Shown: positions 34,113-46,041 of the stretch, one piece after another
Layout of the letters: the number at the start of each line of letters is the position of its first letter
Position numbering within the stretch: position 1 is the stretch's first letter
Assembly: GCF_963678635.1 (NCBI RefSeq)
Contig: NC_087071.1
Span: 21,607,194-21,667,193, forward strand
Reading direction: 5' to 3'
Length of the DNA: 60,000 nucleotides
DNA from: Symsagittifera roscoffensis
Lineage: Eukaryota > Xenacoelomorpha > Acoela > Convolutidae
Notes under the pieces: model-generated
Databases searched by the model: none
Seen by the model: the letters and a program-made list of their open reading frames with translations, nothing else
Told to the model about the DNA's origin: nothing
Made by a program: the position numbers and the translations under genes

Positions 34113-34636
34113 TTGTTCCGACTTTTGATACGAAAGTAACGGAATATTTGTGCTCGGTTGGTTTTTTTTACTTCAGACAAATTTCGACTTTTTAATTAGC
34201 CAATTTTGACGGAATTTTTTTTATTATTCAAAAGGTATTGTTGTCCTGAGCTTAAATTTGAAAAGATATTTTACCTGTGATCATTTTTCATAAAGTTACG
34301 AGGGTTTAAAGATTGTCATTTTGGCCAATTTGGGACAATTAACGCGCGATAAATTTCGCGCTATTAACGCGTAAGCGAGATTTAATCCGCCTTAGAAATT
34401 GTTCCAAATTGGTTCAAAGAAGCTTAGATACTATAATTGATTTGTTAATAGGCGCAAAATCTATCACTTTGTACTTGATATGACGTGTGGGGGGATGTTT
34501 TTACATAAAATCTCGAATTTTTTCAAAAATTTTTTAAATTTTTTTATTACATTGAAATTTTTCATCTTATTAATGCTCCATTGACCTTGAAAGGCAGTCG
34601 GAACTTTCAGGGCTCCGCCCTGATACGAGCAGTCTT
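34113..34636 (+). repeat. interspersed repeat family A, copy 4
   Basis: This is a complete forward copy of about 525 bp in intron 1. It starts GTTCCGACTTTTGATACGAA and ends CCTGATACGAGCAGTCTT. The interior has GACAATTAACGCGCGATAAA and TTTCGCGC. The 3' subterminal hairpin is CAGGGC-TCC-GCCCTG. Confidence 0.9.
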
Positions 34637-34812
34637 AATTTATTTTTAAAGCTAATTTTTTGAGCGAAATTGTATTTGCACACTTTTTGTAAAATAGATG
34701 AAATTTAAAGCTCGTTGTTGAGTGATTATATATTCGGCTTTTGACCTTATAGTCGTCGTGGCTTAGTACGCAGTTATAAAACTACCTTCTTAAAAGTGGC
34801 TACTTTTTTCAG

Positions 34813-35575
34813 GCATCACAACAGAGCACATCATGTGCAGACAACCAAGCTGGACAGGATGTTTGCAGTGTTCACAAAAAAGCGAAGAAAGTCTACTGCA
34901 ACAACTGCTCGATCTCTATTTGCGAAGATTGTTGGAACCAAAGCCATCTAGAGCACTTCGTTGTTCCGATCAACTCGTTACTCAAAGACTCAACTACAGC
35001 ATCAAACGAATCGTGGAAGCAAGTTGAACAGTATCAAAATAATTACAAGCGATTGGTGACAAACTCTGTTGATCTAAACGAGGAAATTGTCTCTACTATG
35101 GAAATAATCGAAAAGTTAACGGAACTGAAAAACAAAATGCAAAACGCACAGAATGTTCAAAATTTCCATACATTCGAGAAGAAGTCTTTAGAGGAACTGA
35201 ATGAACAGAAAAAAGTGGTGGATCATATCAAATCAGGCATTTCAGAAATGTCCAACTCGTGCACTGCAGTTGAAAACAGTCTGAACAAAGCGATTGACAC
35301 TTTCAGTCAAAGCAAAATTACGGGAAGTTCTCAGTTCACAAGAGCCTTGACCGGAAAAGCAACAGCGATCGGTGTTGAAACTTGGCAGCTGAGAGATATT
35401 CGTAAAGGCAGTGCAACCACTTTCAAGTTTAGCATACAGCAATCTAAGTTTTCTTCGCAAACTCAAGAAGTATTTGCGCTTGACGACGCTAGCGACGGAA
35501 TTTTGGTTCTCAAAGTTCAAGGAGAATCTATTGCAATGGACCGTCGTATGCGACTGTCATTTCGAGGTGCTCGAG
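34813..35575 (+). CDS. TRIM-type gene, exon 2: B-box2, coiled coil, start of beta-rich region
   Basis: The acceptor (TACTTTTTTCAG) at 34812 opens the exon in phase 0 with ASQQSTSCADNQAG. A complete B-box2 zinc finger follows: C89, H92, C100, C103, C108, C111, H116 and H119 in the spliced numbering. Residues about 150-240 (VDLNEEIVSTMEIIEKL through VENSLNKAIDTFSQS) are heptad-like and charged, fitting the TRIM coiled coil that drives dimerisation. The last 85 residues (VETWQLRDIRKGSATTFKFS, ILVLKVQGESIAMDRRMRL) look beta-rich. The read-through frame ends at 35739, but GAG/GTAATT at 35575/35576 is a good donor in phase 1, matching the exon at 48575. RING, B-box and coiled coil in this order define the TRIM family; no family member name can be given. 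Confidence 0.8.
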
Positions 35576-36330
35576 GTAATTCAATTTGGCTTTTCTCAAA
35601 TTTTGCTGTGTTTACTTTGAATCACGAGAAAATTTTTAAAAAAAGAAAAGGGATACTTGCGCTAAGTTTTGTAAGTACTGTAGGTGTAGGGGTCAAACAA
35701 TTTAAATCGCAGAGGCCTGTTCATTGGCTCTATCTATGATCTAAAAATTAATTGTCTAACGTTTTTTAACTAGTACATTATCTAGTTTTGCTCCGCTCGA
35801 TTTTGCCCAACTTCTTAGGACAACAAAAGAAAACGATGTACCCTGATCAATTTACAGTATAAAAAACTCATATGAAGTTGTGTTTTCCAGTATACTCTTT
35901 GAAAGAATTGGTTGAATTACTTCTTGGTGTTTCATTTTTGAAAACCAATATTTTTTTTTGCAAAAGAAAGCAAAAACTATGAGAAAACTGAAAAAAGTCT
36001 GTCGTACCTTTTCTATCTATGGCTAAAAATTTTTGATGGCGGCATTTACTTCATTGCAAAAACTTAATCGATAAATATAACTGTAGTAGAGAGTATGCGT
36101 GTATGAGTGTAAACAGCGTATGCAAAACCCCATTGTGTTATGGGGCCTTAGCTCACAGAGCTTACAGCTCTACAGAAAGTTCAAAAAATCTTCAAATGTA
36201 ACTGCATTTACGATTTGTTTTCGAGACTGTTTGCCTGCGAAAGGCGCTTAAACCAGAAATACACTCGTTTAAACTAAACACAAAACACACAGAAAGTACA
36301 CTGAAAAAACTAAGCAAAAACTAAGACCAA
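35576..36330 (+). other. start of the proposed 13-kb intron, no gene
   Basis: The open frame runs on from exon 2 to 35739 with a less protein-like composition (KKRKGILALSFVSTVG), then non-coding AT-rich DNA follows. An alternative is that the gene ends at 35739 without further exons. Confidence 0.5.
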
Positions 36331-36337
36331 TGTGTTA

Positions 36338-36452
36338 ACATTTTGTGACTAGCTACTTATTGAAACTTACCTTAGAGAACTTTTTTTAAATTCATGAGTT
36401 AAAAAAAAAGTTCTCTAAGGTAAGTTCCAATAAGTAGCTAGTCACAAAATGT
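36338..36452. repeat. near-perfect 50-bp foldback (inverted repeat)
   Basis: The left arm 36340-36389 and right arm 36401-36450 are reverse complements with one internal mismatch and a T-tract/A-tract at the loop side; the loop is about 11 bases (ATTCATGAGTT). The arms contain TGACTAGCTACTTATTG and ACTTACCTTAGAGAAC. It lies in the proposed large intron of the TRIM-type gene. Confidence 0.95.
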
Positions 36453-37070
36453 CACAAATTTTCACATAGACGCTTAAGCAGTGTTTGTGAATTAAAAGCG
36501 TCACCCTGAAACCAGCAGCCTCTTTACCGCGAAGAGAAACAAACCACGGATCAAGTAATTGCATAGGTTCTTTCAATCTTTGATTTAATTGATATTTTCG
36601 TGCAAGGCCTAAAATATAATGCAAGGCCTAAAAGCATTCAAAACAGTATCTAGATTTAGGAAGTGAATTGAAACTGGCTGGTGGTAGAAAAATAAGAAAG
36701 TCACTGTAATCAGAAGTTTTTATGGCTAGTTCTTTTTATAAAGTTGTTTTTTAGATAAATACACCACGTTATTTGTAAAAGTTCGTTCAAGTAAAATTGT
36801 TCTTGAAAACTCTGCTCATATTCTTTTGGTACCTTATCTGCTGTTTTTTCCACCGTGATAAGAAAACTATATGACGATCGTTAACACAACCCTGTGGTTT
36901 GAAATATTGTTTGGAGCCCCTATGTGGTTTTGGGATTAGGCTCTGGAGCACCCCTGTGTAGAACCCCATCTTTGGAGCACCCCATTTTTACTGAGAGGTT
37001 GCTACAAATTCCCTCTTCGCTATTCTTGTAGCTCCTGCTGTTTGTTACAGCCCATTTTTGATCCTATCTT
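36453..37070. other. spacer between the foldback and the 5-kb duplication
   Basis: No gene is supported. The open frames on the minus strand (36442-36624, 36787-36969) have no domain. The last 110 bases resemble 45550-45630 (both contain TTTGTT then GATCCTA-CTTTTTTGAAG), which hints that the duplicated segment extends slightly further upstream. Confidence 0.45.
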
Positions 37071-38299
37071 TTTTGAAGGCAGCTGTAAAAATACTGAAAC
37101 ATTGTTCTTATTAAATTGAACTGATAACCCCCGGGTTGACAAAAAATGCCTACTTACTCTCGTTGAAGCGAACTTACGGCTGAAACATTAGATTCGCAAG
37201 TTCTACCCTAGTTTATTATTATCCCGAATAATGCTTATTTTGCTTTCTCAATGGTCGAATCACAGGGCTAGCCTAACTAAAACTATATGCTGAACACGTT
37301 GCTGTTAACTTGATTTAACACAAAATATAAGCTCTAACACTGATCCGTTATTTTAATTCCTCAACTTGAACATTAAAAATCTCTTTAACTTTTTTTCATT
37401 TTTAAGTAATTTGGCATAGTCCTTGGGGTCTACTTTCAGCATCGCTTAAGGCTCTTTTTCCCTCTTGTCGCGTCAATCTCTGTCGCATCTTAACTCTCGA
37501 TCGCGTCATATCGCTATGATCACTCTGGGCGGATGAACTTGTGGCTCACCTTTTGCTCAAGATCTTAGATATTACACTGACTATCACCCAGCTGTTACGC
37601 TCATCCTGGCCACTGTCCTACAGATGCTAAGGGGAGGCACTTGATTTATCAATGATTAAGCGGCGTTACATCTCCAGTACTAGTTTACTGCTATTTTTTT
37701 TTGTTTGATTTGTGTGAAGAATGTAGGGGGTCAAAAATCTGAGCATCCAGTTTTTTTACTATCCCTTGGGTTATCTCGGTCAAATCCACCAACGCCAGAG
37801 AAACCGCTCAGGCAAACTTCGCAAGGAAGACCGACATCACCAGAATGTGTATGGCTCTAGCGCGAGTACTCACTGGCCCAAGATATCCATTGCTTCCGAA
37901 TTGATTTGGGCTCCTGGGTCAAATGTAGGCTGTGTTTTTACCTGCGTTTCAAATGGAGGCTGCGTTTTTTTCTCTAGTACTCCGTCCACCGTGACTTTGG
38001 CACCATTACTCTTTTCGTTCTACAACTGTCCTCATCGTTGGTCTTCTCCAGAACTTCTTTCGTGTTTTAGTCAGCTTATGCTCAGCTCCGATTTTTTCTC
38101 TTTTCGTTTTCAAAGAACTCAAAAAAAAACTAGTGACCAGCTGCAAAACACTTCGGGTCTGTACTGAATAGCTTGCTCTTTCTGGATTGGATTTGTCTCA
38201 AGCGACGGCTTGCAACCCGCTTGGTCCGGTAACTAAGCCACGTAAAGCGCTTGGATGATAGCTTCATCTAGCTTGTGCGTTATATCCTTTTGGTTATAA

Positions 38300-38660
38300 C
38301 TCATAGAGCAATTTTCAGATAGGGTACACCGTCTGCTCGTCATCTTATTTTTGGACGGATAGATTCGTGCAACTTCTTAGTCTTATAACGATCTTAATCT
38401 TACTCTTAAATCTCCTAGTCTCAATAGATCTAGTGTACACCGGTTTATGCGAGTTAGTTCTAGAATGAGAACAACTGTATTCTAAGTTTAATTCAAATTG
38501 CTCCGGTGTTGAAACTACAAGTATTTTCAGCACTTACAAATAAGTGGGTTGTTAGTTTGATAAAGTATGATTGGTTAGTATTTAATATTTTATAGAGATA
38601 AAGTATCATAATAATAACCAATGATAAAGACTAGTTTAGATCTGGTTCCACTTGAGGCAA
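38300..38660 (+). repeat. interspersed repeat family B, copy 2 (inside unit 1)
   Basis: It matches the reverse complement of 21400-21765. CAGATAGGGTACACCGTCTG marks one end and AGATCTGGTTCCACTTGAGG the other. Confidence 0.8.
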
Positions 38661-38759
38661 TGTTGAAGATAATTTTCGTTGCGAGCCGATAGCTTCTCCT
38701 TTTTCAGTCTCAACCTCGATGGCGCAGCTACGCTACCCAGCAGGGACGTCCTTTTCTTG

Positions 38760-39212
38760 TCAGAGCATACTGGAGCCACCTGCGTAGTCTTTAACAACGT
38801 CGGTAGTTCCTACATAAAGGCTTGCGGTGATATATCCATCCACCATTGTTTGTCCAACTGTCGTCTTTAGGTGACCTTTGTATGGCCTTGCATACTTTTT
38901 CAGGCGCGAGTACACGACTCTGAGCCACCTCGTTTCTGATAAGACTAGTCCATGTTTTAGTCCATGTCCAGAATACTGGTCCTCGTATAATCCGACATTG
39001 CAAGCATCCGTAACTGTCCCGGAAGGTCTGCTAATCACAGACTGACACCAGCGCGATCGTTGCGTGCCTTCATCTCCACATCTCCAGCAGCACACAAGGC
39101 GCTGATCTGCACGTATGCACTGAGGCTTGATAAAGTTGATGTAACAGAAGTTTGATGTAAGCAAAAATTCGAATGTCATAAATGATTGTTGGTAAGTAGT
39201 CAGTTTATTCAA
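38760..39212 (-). CDS. unrecognised ORF in duplicated unit 1
   Basis: This is a 150-codon open frame on the minus strand. The 110 residues from CGDEGTQRSRWCQSVISRPS to TDVVKDYAG are shared with unit 2 and have balanced protein-like composition (GLYEDQYSGHGLKHGLVLSE, ETRWLRVVYSRLKKYARP). A GCAG/GTGG donor-like site follows KDYA. Upstream of CGDEG the two units differ by an 8-bp indel that changes the frame, so if this is an exon it must start near there, or one copy is broken. No domain is recognised. Confidence 0.35.
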   Translation of the reverse strand: MNKLTTYQQSFMTFEFLLTSNFCYINFIKPQCIRADQRLVCCWRCGDEGTQRSRWCQSVISRPSGTVTDACNVGLYEDQYSGHGLKHGLVLSETRWLRVVYSRLKKYARPYKGHLKTTVGQTMVDGYITASLYVGTTDVVKDYAGGSSML

Positions 39213-40345
39213 CTGACATAGGCGTGTTTAAATCATTGGTCTAATCTAAAAGCTCTATTTTTGCTCTTTTTTAGTGTTTTTTTTCGGTTTTGCACGAATG
39301 GGTTTGCCCGAACTCCTTAGTAAAACGTTAATGGCAAGCTACTAATAATGGCTATCATTTGTCAGTCTAATAGGATAGAGTGTATTACAATTAAACATAG
39401 TGTGCCCAGTTTAATCTCCATGCAACCAAAAAGCTTATCAATCCCAGATATATTGAGTCATTGAGAGAAGTAGGCTAAACTGATAATAAAAAAAACGTTC
39501 CGAAAAGAAAAAAGTAATTAATTAATAAAGGCTGGAAGAAAGTATTTACTCTTTTGAGCCATTGGTTTGATTTACTTTGTAATTATGAGCTGGACATTTT
39601 TACTACATTGTGAAAATATTTCTAGGAAAAACTGCTTAAATCGAGGCAAAACCAGGCAAACTTTCCTTGTGCGCTTCTTTATCATTTTGAAAAAAATCAC
39701 TTCAAAAACTGTTTACAGAAAACAAACGAAAAGGTTTTTCTATTTCTGAGCCTAATTTTTTGCTGCTGCAGTTTTTAGAACGGAATCGAATATTTATGAT
39801 TCACCAAATTGAATTTAAACAAACTCCTCATCATTTCACGAAAAATGTTCACAGGGAACCTACTTGATAATCAGAACACTTTAGAGTTGACTATAGATTC
39901 GAGTTTTTCATGATTTTAGCTTCCTATGACAAAAAAGGGAGTTACGCGTATCAAGGTGACGCTTTGAATGATCTTGTTTTTCAAAGATTTCTTTTTAGAT
40001 TAGTGTTAAGTGAAAAAACTGATTATTTCTTTAAAGATCATCCCTCCACACACTGTTTATATTAATTATTGGTGTATTGAGCGTAAAATAACGTGTTAGA
40101 TAGAAAAATAAGCCTCTCTCAAATTCAGTTGAAAGCCTGCCTAACAATTGTTTACGACTTAAATGCACGCGGTATTTAAAACCCAAACAGCCAGTTAGAA
40201 AAAAAAAGTTTTCAGCTTAAAGAATTTATAAAAATTAAATGAGATGAAAAATCTTGCAAGTAAACACAGGCTAGTTGAGAACTAAGTCAAAATTGCATTG
40301 GAGTAAAAAATAAGACAGCCAACAAATATCTAATATAAAATTTAA

Positions 40346-40854
40346 ACAAGACTGCTCGTATCAGGGCAAAGCCCTGAATGTTCCGACTGCCTTTTAAGGT
40401 TTATCGAGCAGTAATAATATTAAAAAATTCAATGAAAAAAAATAAATTGAAATTTTGGAATTTAGAAATTTTTTAAACGAAAATCATCCCCCACACGCCA
40501 TTTAAAGTAAAAAAGGATAGATTTCGCTCCTTGTAACAAACCAATTATGTCAGTGAAGCTTCTTTTTAACAATTTGGAACGATTTCTAAGACGGATTAAC
40601 TCTCCGCTTACGAAATATCGCGCGTTAATTGTCTCAAATTGGCCAAAATTGCAATCTTTAAATCCCCGTAACTTTACGTAAATGATCACAAGTAAAATAT
40701 TTTTTCAAATTTGAGCTCAAGACAACAATACCTTTCGAATGATATAAAAAATTGCCGTCAAAAATGGCTAGTTAAAAAGTCGAAATTTCTCTGAAGAAAA
40801 AAAAACCCACCCCGAGCACAAATATTCCGTTACTTTCGTATCGAAAGTCGGAAC
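40346..40854 (-). repeat. interspersed repeat family A, copy 5
   Basis: This is a full-length reverse copy. It starts ACTGCTCGTATCAGGGCAAA and ends ATCGAAAGTCGGAACAACAAG, running directly into copy 6 in head-to-tail order. Confidence 0.9.
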
Positions 40855-41262
40855 AACAAGACTGCTGGGATCAGGGCAAAGCCCTGAAGGTTTTGACTGC
40901 CTTTTACCGTTTATGGAGCAGTAATAACATAAACAACATAGAAAATTAAATGAAATAAAATAAATGAAATTTTTTTTTCTAAAATTAGAAAATTTTTCGA
41001 TGAAAATCATCCCCCCACACGCCATATAAAGTAAAAAAAAACAATAGATTTCGCTCCTTGTAACAAATCAATTATGGCAAATTGGCTTCTTTCAACCAGT
41101 TTGGAACGATTTCTAAGACGGATTAAACTTCCGCTCTTGCGTTAATGGCGCGAATTATATCGCGCGTTAATTGTCCCAAATTGGTCAAAATGGCCAAAAT
41201 GGCAATCTTTAAACCCTCATAAATTACGAAAAATGATCACAGGTGAAATATCTTTTCAAATT
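40855..41262 (-). repeat. interspersed repeat family A, copy 6 (truncated)
   Basis: It begins AACAAGACTGCTGGGATCAG immediately after copy 5 and breaks off after AAATATCTTTTCAAATTTAA, where duplicated unit sequence (ACCAAACTATCAATCG) resumes. Confidence 0.9.
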
Positions 41263-43394
41263 TAACCAAACTATCAATCGAAGATTTTTGAAATACTTCA
41301 TCATTGCTTCGGTCTTCCGAGACTATAAACTCCAGTTTTAGGCGGCTATTTCATACTAAAGATCCATAGGATGGGTAGAAAACGGTATCAATCCCGGTTT
41401 TCTGGGTATCAGGGGGTTTCAATCCCAACTTTCTGGCTATCAGGAGCTCTAGTGGGTTGATCAACCACCTCCGGGCAGCAAGGAAAAGATATTTCTTTTC
41501 CCTTTAGAAAAAACGAACTTCCATGTCACAAGTCTATCATGATTAGCTTTTTTCTGGTTTTTTTTTAAAGATTTAGTTAGATTGCTATTAATAACCCAGC
41601 TATTATAATTAAGTTTAACCCATGATACATTTTCTTAAGTGCAAGTTAAGTGGTCCACTCCCAGTTGAAAGGGCTATGCCTGGGCAACAGACTACTCTCC
41701 GGTTTCTTTGCTTTCTTGTGGCTTAAACAACCCTAAATGTTAATCAAATTTCAAGCAAAGCTTACAAGTGGTCAGTTTTCTGGATTATGGGTGAGTGTCC
41801 TATGGGTGTCATACCTGTCAGTTTTCATCCATATCCAATCCTTCTTCTCGATTTATCCCACTTTCAAGATCCATTGTTGCTTTTCCCGGAAAAGAGTACA
41901 AAAACCGGAAGTAGTCACCGGAGGCATTTTGTGTACAACGTGTCTTTTTAGGGTCTTTTACCGCGCTAAGACCAAAATCGCCCCCATTCGAAAAATTCCG
42001 TACGTTTCCGTTTTTTGGTGTAAGGGGTGTTTTGCTCATGTGCTAATATTTTTTGAATTAACAACCGGGTTTGATTCAAACTTTATGATTTAGCTGCTAC
42101 CTGCTATGTATCAAAAGTTTTCCTCACTACTTCTAACTGAGGCAATCGTTTTTGAAGGCAGCTGTAAAAATATTGAAAAATTGTTCTTTTTAAATTGAAC
42201 TGATAACCCCCGGGTTGATAAAAAAATGCCTACTTACTCTTGTTGAAGCGAACTTACGGCTAAAACATTAGATTCGCAAGTTCTACATGCTTACCTCCTA
42301 GTTTATTATTATCCCGAATAATGCTTATTTTTCTTTCTAAATTGTCGAATCACAGAGCTAGCCTAACAAAAACTATATGCTGATCACGTTGCTGTTAACT
42401 TGATCTAACACAAAATTTAAGCTCTAACACTGATCCGTAATTTTAGTTCCTCAACTTGAACAATAAAAATCTTTTTTAATTTTTAAGTAATTTGGCATAG
42501 TCCTTGGGGTCTACTTTCAGCATCGCTTACGGCTCTTTTTCCCTCTTGTCGCGTCAATCTCTGTCGCATCTTAACTCTCGATCGTATCATCTCGCTATGA
42601 TCACTCTGGGCGGATGAACTTGTGGCTCACTTTTGCTCAAGAGCTTAGATATTACACTGACTATCACCCAGCTGTTACGCTCATCCTGACCACTGTCCTA
42701 CAGATGCTAAGGGGGGTGGGGGAGGCACTTGATTTATCAATCATTAGGCGGCGTTACATCTCCAGTACTAGTTTACTGCTGTTTTTTTTCTGTGTGATTT
42801 GTGTGAAGAATGTAGGGGGTCAAAAATCTGAGCATCCAGTTTTTTTTACTATCCCTTGGGTTATCTCGGTCAAATCCATCAACACCAGAGAAACCGCTCA
42901 GGCAAACTTCGCAAGGAAGACCTACATCACCAGAATGTGTCTGGCTCTAGCGTGGGTACTCACTGGCCCAAGATGTTCATTGCTTCCGAATTGATTTGCG
43001 CTCCTGGGTCAAATATAGGCTGTGTTTTTACCTGTATTTCAAATGGAGGCTGCGTTTCCTTTCTCTAGTACTACATCCACCGTGACTTAGGCACCATTAC
43101 TTTTTTCGTTCTACAACTGTCCTCATGGTTGGTCTTCTCCAGAACTTCTTTCGTGTTTTAGTCAGCTTCTGCTCAGCTCCGATTTTTTCTCTTTTCATTT
43201 TCAAAGAACTCAAAAAAAAACTAGCGACCAGCTGCAAAACACTTCGGGTCTGTACTGAATAGCTTGCTCTTTCTGTATTGGATTTGTCTCAAGCGACGGC
43301 TTGCAACCCGCTTGGTCCGGTAACTAAGCCACGTAAAGCGCTTGGATGATAGCTTCATCTAGCTTGTGAGTTATATCCTTTTGGTTATAACTCA

Positions 43395-43775
43395 TAGAGC
43401 AATTTCAGATAGGGTACACCGTCTGCTCGTCATCTTATTTTTGGACGGATAGATTCGTGCAACTTCTTTGTCTAATACCGATCCTAATCTTACTCTTATA
43501 TCTACTAGTCTCAGGGTGCTTAACTAGTCTCTGCTAGGCTCAATAGATCTAGAGTATACTGGTTTTATTGCGGCTGCTGAAGTTCTCTTGGAGAGTTAAC
43601 TAATTTCTAAGTTAAATTGAAATCTCTCTGGTGCTGAAATTAAAAGTAATTTCAGCACTTACAAAGCAGTGGGTTGTTAGTTTGATGAAGTATGATTGGT
43701 TAGTTTTTAAAATTTTATAGAGATAAAGTATCATAATAATAACCAATGATAAAGACTAGTTTAGATCTGGTTCCA
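43395..43775 (+). repeat. interspersed repeat family B, copy 3 (inside unit 2)
   Basis: This is the duplicate of copy 2. Its middle part (43510-43640, with GGAGAGTTAACTAATTTCTA and TGCTGAAATTAAAAG) is closer to copy 1 at 21530-21600 than to copy 2, so sequence exchange or separate origin is possible. Confidence 0.8.
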
Positions 43776-44228
43776 CTTGAGGCAATGTTGAAGATAATTT
43801 TCGTTGCGAGCCGATAGCTTCTCCTTTTTCAGTCTCAACCTCGATGGCGCAGCTACGCTACCCAGCAGGGACGTCCTTTTCTTGTCAGAGCATACTCGAG
43901 CACCTGCGTAGTCTTTAACAACGTCGGTAGTTCCTACATAAAGGCTTGCGGTGATATATCCATCCACCATTGTTTGTCCAACTGTCGTCTCTAGGTGACC
44001 TTTGTATGACCTTGCATACTTTTTCAGGCGCGAGTACACGACTCTGAGCCACCTCGTTTCTGATAAGACTAGTCCATGTTTTGGTCCATGTCCAGAATAC
44101 TGGTCCTCGTATAATCCGACATTGCAAGCATCCGTAACTGTCCCGGAAGGTCTGCTAATCACAGACTGACACCAGCGCGATCGTTGCGTGCCTTCATCTC
44201 CAGCTGCACACAAGGCGCTGACCTGCAC
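43761..44228 (-). CDS. unrecognised ORF in duplicated unit 2
   Basis: This is the duplicate of the minus-strand ORF in unit 1. The differences in the shared block include L/P (GHGPKHG), P/S (KKYARSY) and K/E (GHLETT). It has a different N-terminal reading (MQVSALCAAGDEG) caused by the 8-bp indel, and a longer C-terminal extension that is probably non-coding. It may be an exon of an unknown gene or a chance ORF. Confidence 0.35.
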   Translation of the reverse strand: MQVSALCAAGDEGTQRSRWCQSVISRPSGTVTDACNVGLYEDQYSGHGPKHGLVLSETRWLRVVYSRLKKYARSYKGHLETTVGQTMVDGYITASLYVGTTDVVKDYAGARVCSDKKRTSLLGSVAAPSRLRLKKEKLSARNENYLQHCLKWNQI

Positions 44229-45444
44229 GTATTCACTGAGGCTTGATAAAGTTGATGTAACAGAAGTTTGATGTCAGCAAAAATTCGAATGTCATAAATG
44301 ATTGTTGGTAAGTAGTCAGTTTATTCAACTGACATAGCCGTGTTTAAATGTTTGGTCTAATCTAAAAGCTCTATTTTTGCTCATTTTTAGTGTTTTTTTC
44401 CGGTTTTGCACGAATGGGTTTGCCCGAACTCCTTAGTAAAACGTTAATGGCAAGCTACTAATAATGGCTATCATTTGTCAGTCTAATAGGATAGATTGTA
44501 TTACAATTAAACATGGTGTGCCCAGTTTAATCTCCGTGCAACCAAAAAGCTTATCAATCCCAGATATATTGAGTCATTGAGAGAAGTAGGTCGAACTGAT
44601 AATAAAAAAAACGTTCCGAAAAGAAAAAAGTAATTAATTTAAAAAAGGCTGGAAGAAAGTATTTACTCTTTTGAGCCATTGGTTTGATTTACTTTGTAAT
44701 TATGAGCTGGACATTTTTACTACATTGTGAAAATAATTCTAGGAAAAACTGCTTAAATCGAGGCAAAACCAGGCAAACTTTCCTTGTGCGCTTCTTTATC
44801 ATTTTGAAAAAAATCACTTCAAAAACTGTTTACAGAAAACAGACGAAAAGGTTTTTCTATTTCTGAGCCTAATTTTTTGCTGGTGCAGTTTTTAGAACGG
44901 AATCGAATTTTTTTGATTCACCAAATAGAATATAAACAAACTCCTCATCATTTCACGAAAAATGTTCACAGGTTACCTACTTGATAATCAGAACACTTTG
45001 GAGTTGACTATAGATTCGAGTTTTTCATTATTTTAGCTTCCTATGACAACAAAGGGAGTTACGCGTTTCAAGGTGACGCTTTGAATGATCTTGTTTTTCA
45101 AAGATTTCTTTTTATATTAGTGTAAAGTGAAAAAACTGATTATTTCTTTAAAGATCATCCCTCCACACACTGTTTTTATTAATTATTGGTGTATTGAGCG
45201 TAAAATAACGTGTTAGATAGAAAAATAAGCCTCTCTCAAATTCAGTTGAAAGCCTGCCTAACAATTGCTTACGACTTAAATGCACGCGGTAAACCCAAAC
45301 AGACAGTTAGAAAAAAAAGTTTTCAGCTTAAAGAATTTATAAAAATTAAATGAGATGAAAAATCTTGCAAGTAAACATAGGCTAGTTGAGAACTAAGTCA
45401 AAATTGCATTGGAGAAAAAAATAAGACAACCAACAAATATCTAA

Positions 45445-46041
45445 TGGGGGCCACTTTCTTCAAAATCGAAGCAACCAAAATGAAAGATCTGGAAATGCAT
45501 AGTTTATACAGTTGCAATTGATACAAATATCTTTGATTAATAAATTGAGACTGCTACCTTCTCCTTTTTGCCATTTCCTGCAGATCATGCAGTTTGTTCT
45601 AGTCTCAGTTTCGATCCTACTTTTTTGAAGTCAAACTAATGTTCTCAGTTGAATCAGCTAATTTTTTCCGTTGCATTTTAAATTTTTTGTGCTTTATGCT
45701 TTGTTTTAACCCAATTCGTTCCCTTTTTTGAAACTTTATTAAAGGCGTATAAACTGTGTTCTATTGCCTTATCTTTCTTAGCGTAATCGTCTACCTAAGG
45801 ATTCGTTTTTTTCTTATCCCATATTATGTTATGTGTATCTATTTGATATTGATTTTAGTAGGAGTATTTTTTGTCTCAATAAGTCTTGACATTGTATTTG
45901 GTACCTATTAAGCATCATCTGAAACTATATGGTTTCACGTGACGTTAAGTTACTGACTCTAATTATCAAGTTAAAGATAGGTATTTATCAAGAAGTTAGG
46001 AAAATTCCAGGTCGAATCTCACCTCAATTCCAATTGATGTC
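45445..46041. other. segment present only in duplicated unit 2
   Basis: This is about 600 bp of non-coding sequence that in unit 1 is replaced by the two family A copies. A deletion coupled to insertion in unit 1 is the simplest reading. No gene is seen; an open frame starting 45929 (63 codons) has no domain. Confidence 0.6.

Larger units (their letters stand above)
37071..42146 (+). repeat. 5-kb direct tandem duplication, unit 1
   Basis: It starts TTTTGAAGGCAGCTGTAAAA and ends TTCTAACTGAGGC; the same segment follows in unit 2. The units differ by scattered substitutions and small indels (a few percent by eye). Between 40334 and 41262 unit 1 carries two family A elements where unit 2 has about 600 bp of different sequence (45445-46041). 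Confidence 0.92.

Noticed and set aside
37766-38167. Plus-strand ORF of 133 codons in the 5-kb unit (and its partner in unit 2)
   Set aside because: The translation is not preserved between units beyond what nucleotide identity forces, and the composition is not protein-like.
42850-42946. Second minus-strand exon (reading HSGDVGLPCEVCLSG) to join the unknown ORF at 43904
   Set aside because: It has splice-like ends, but the phases of the two exons do not match: the phase given by the upstream donor leads to a stop within six codons.
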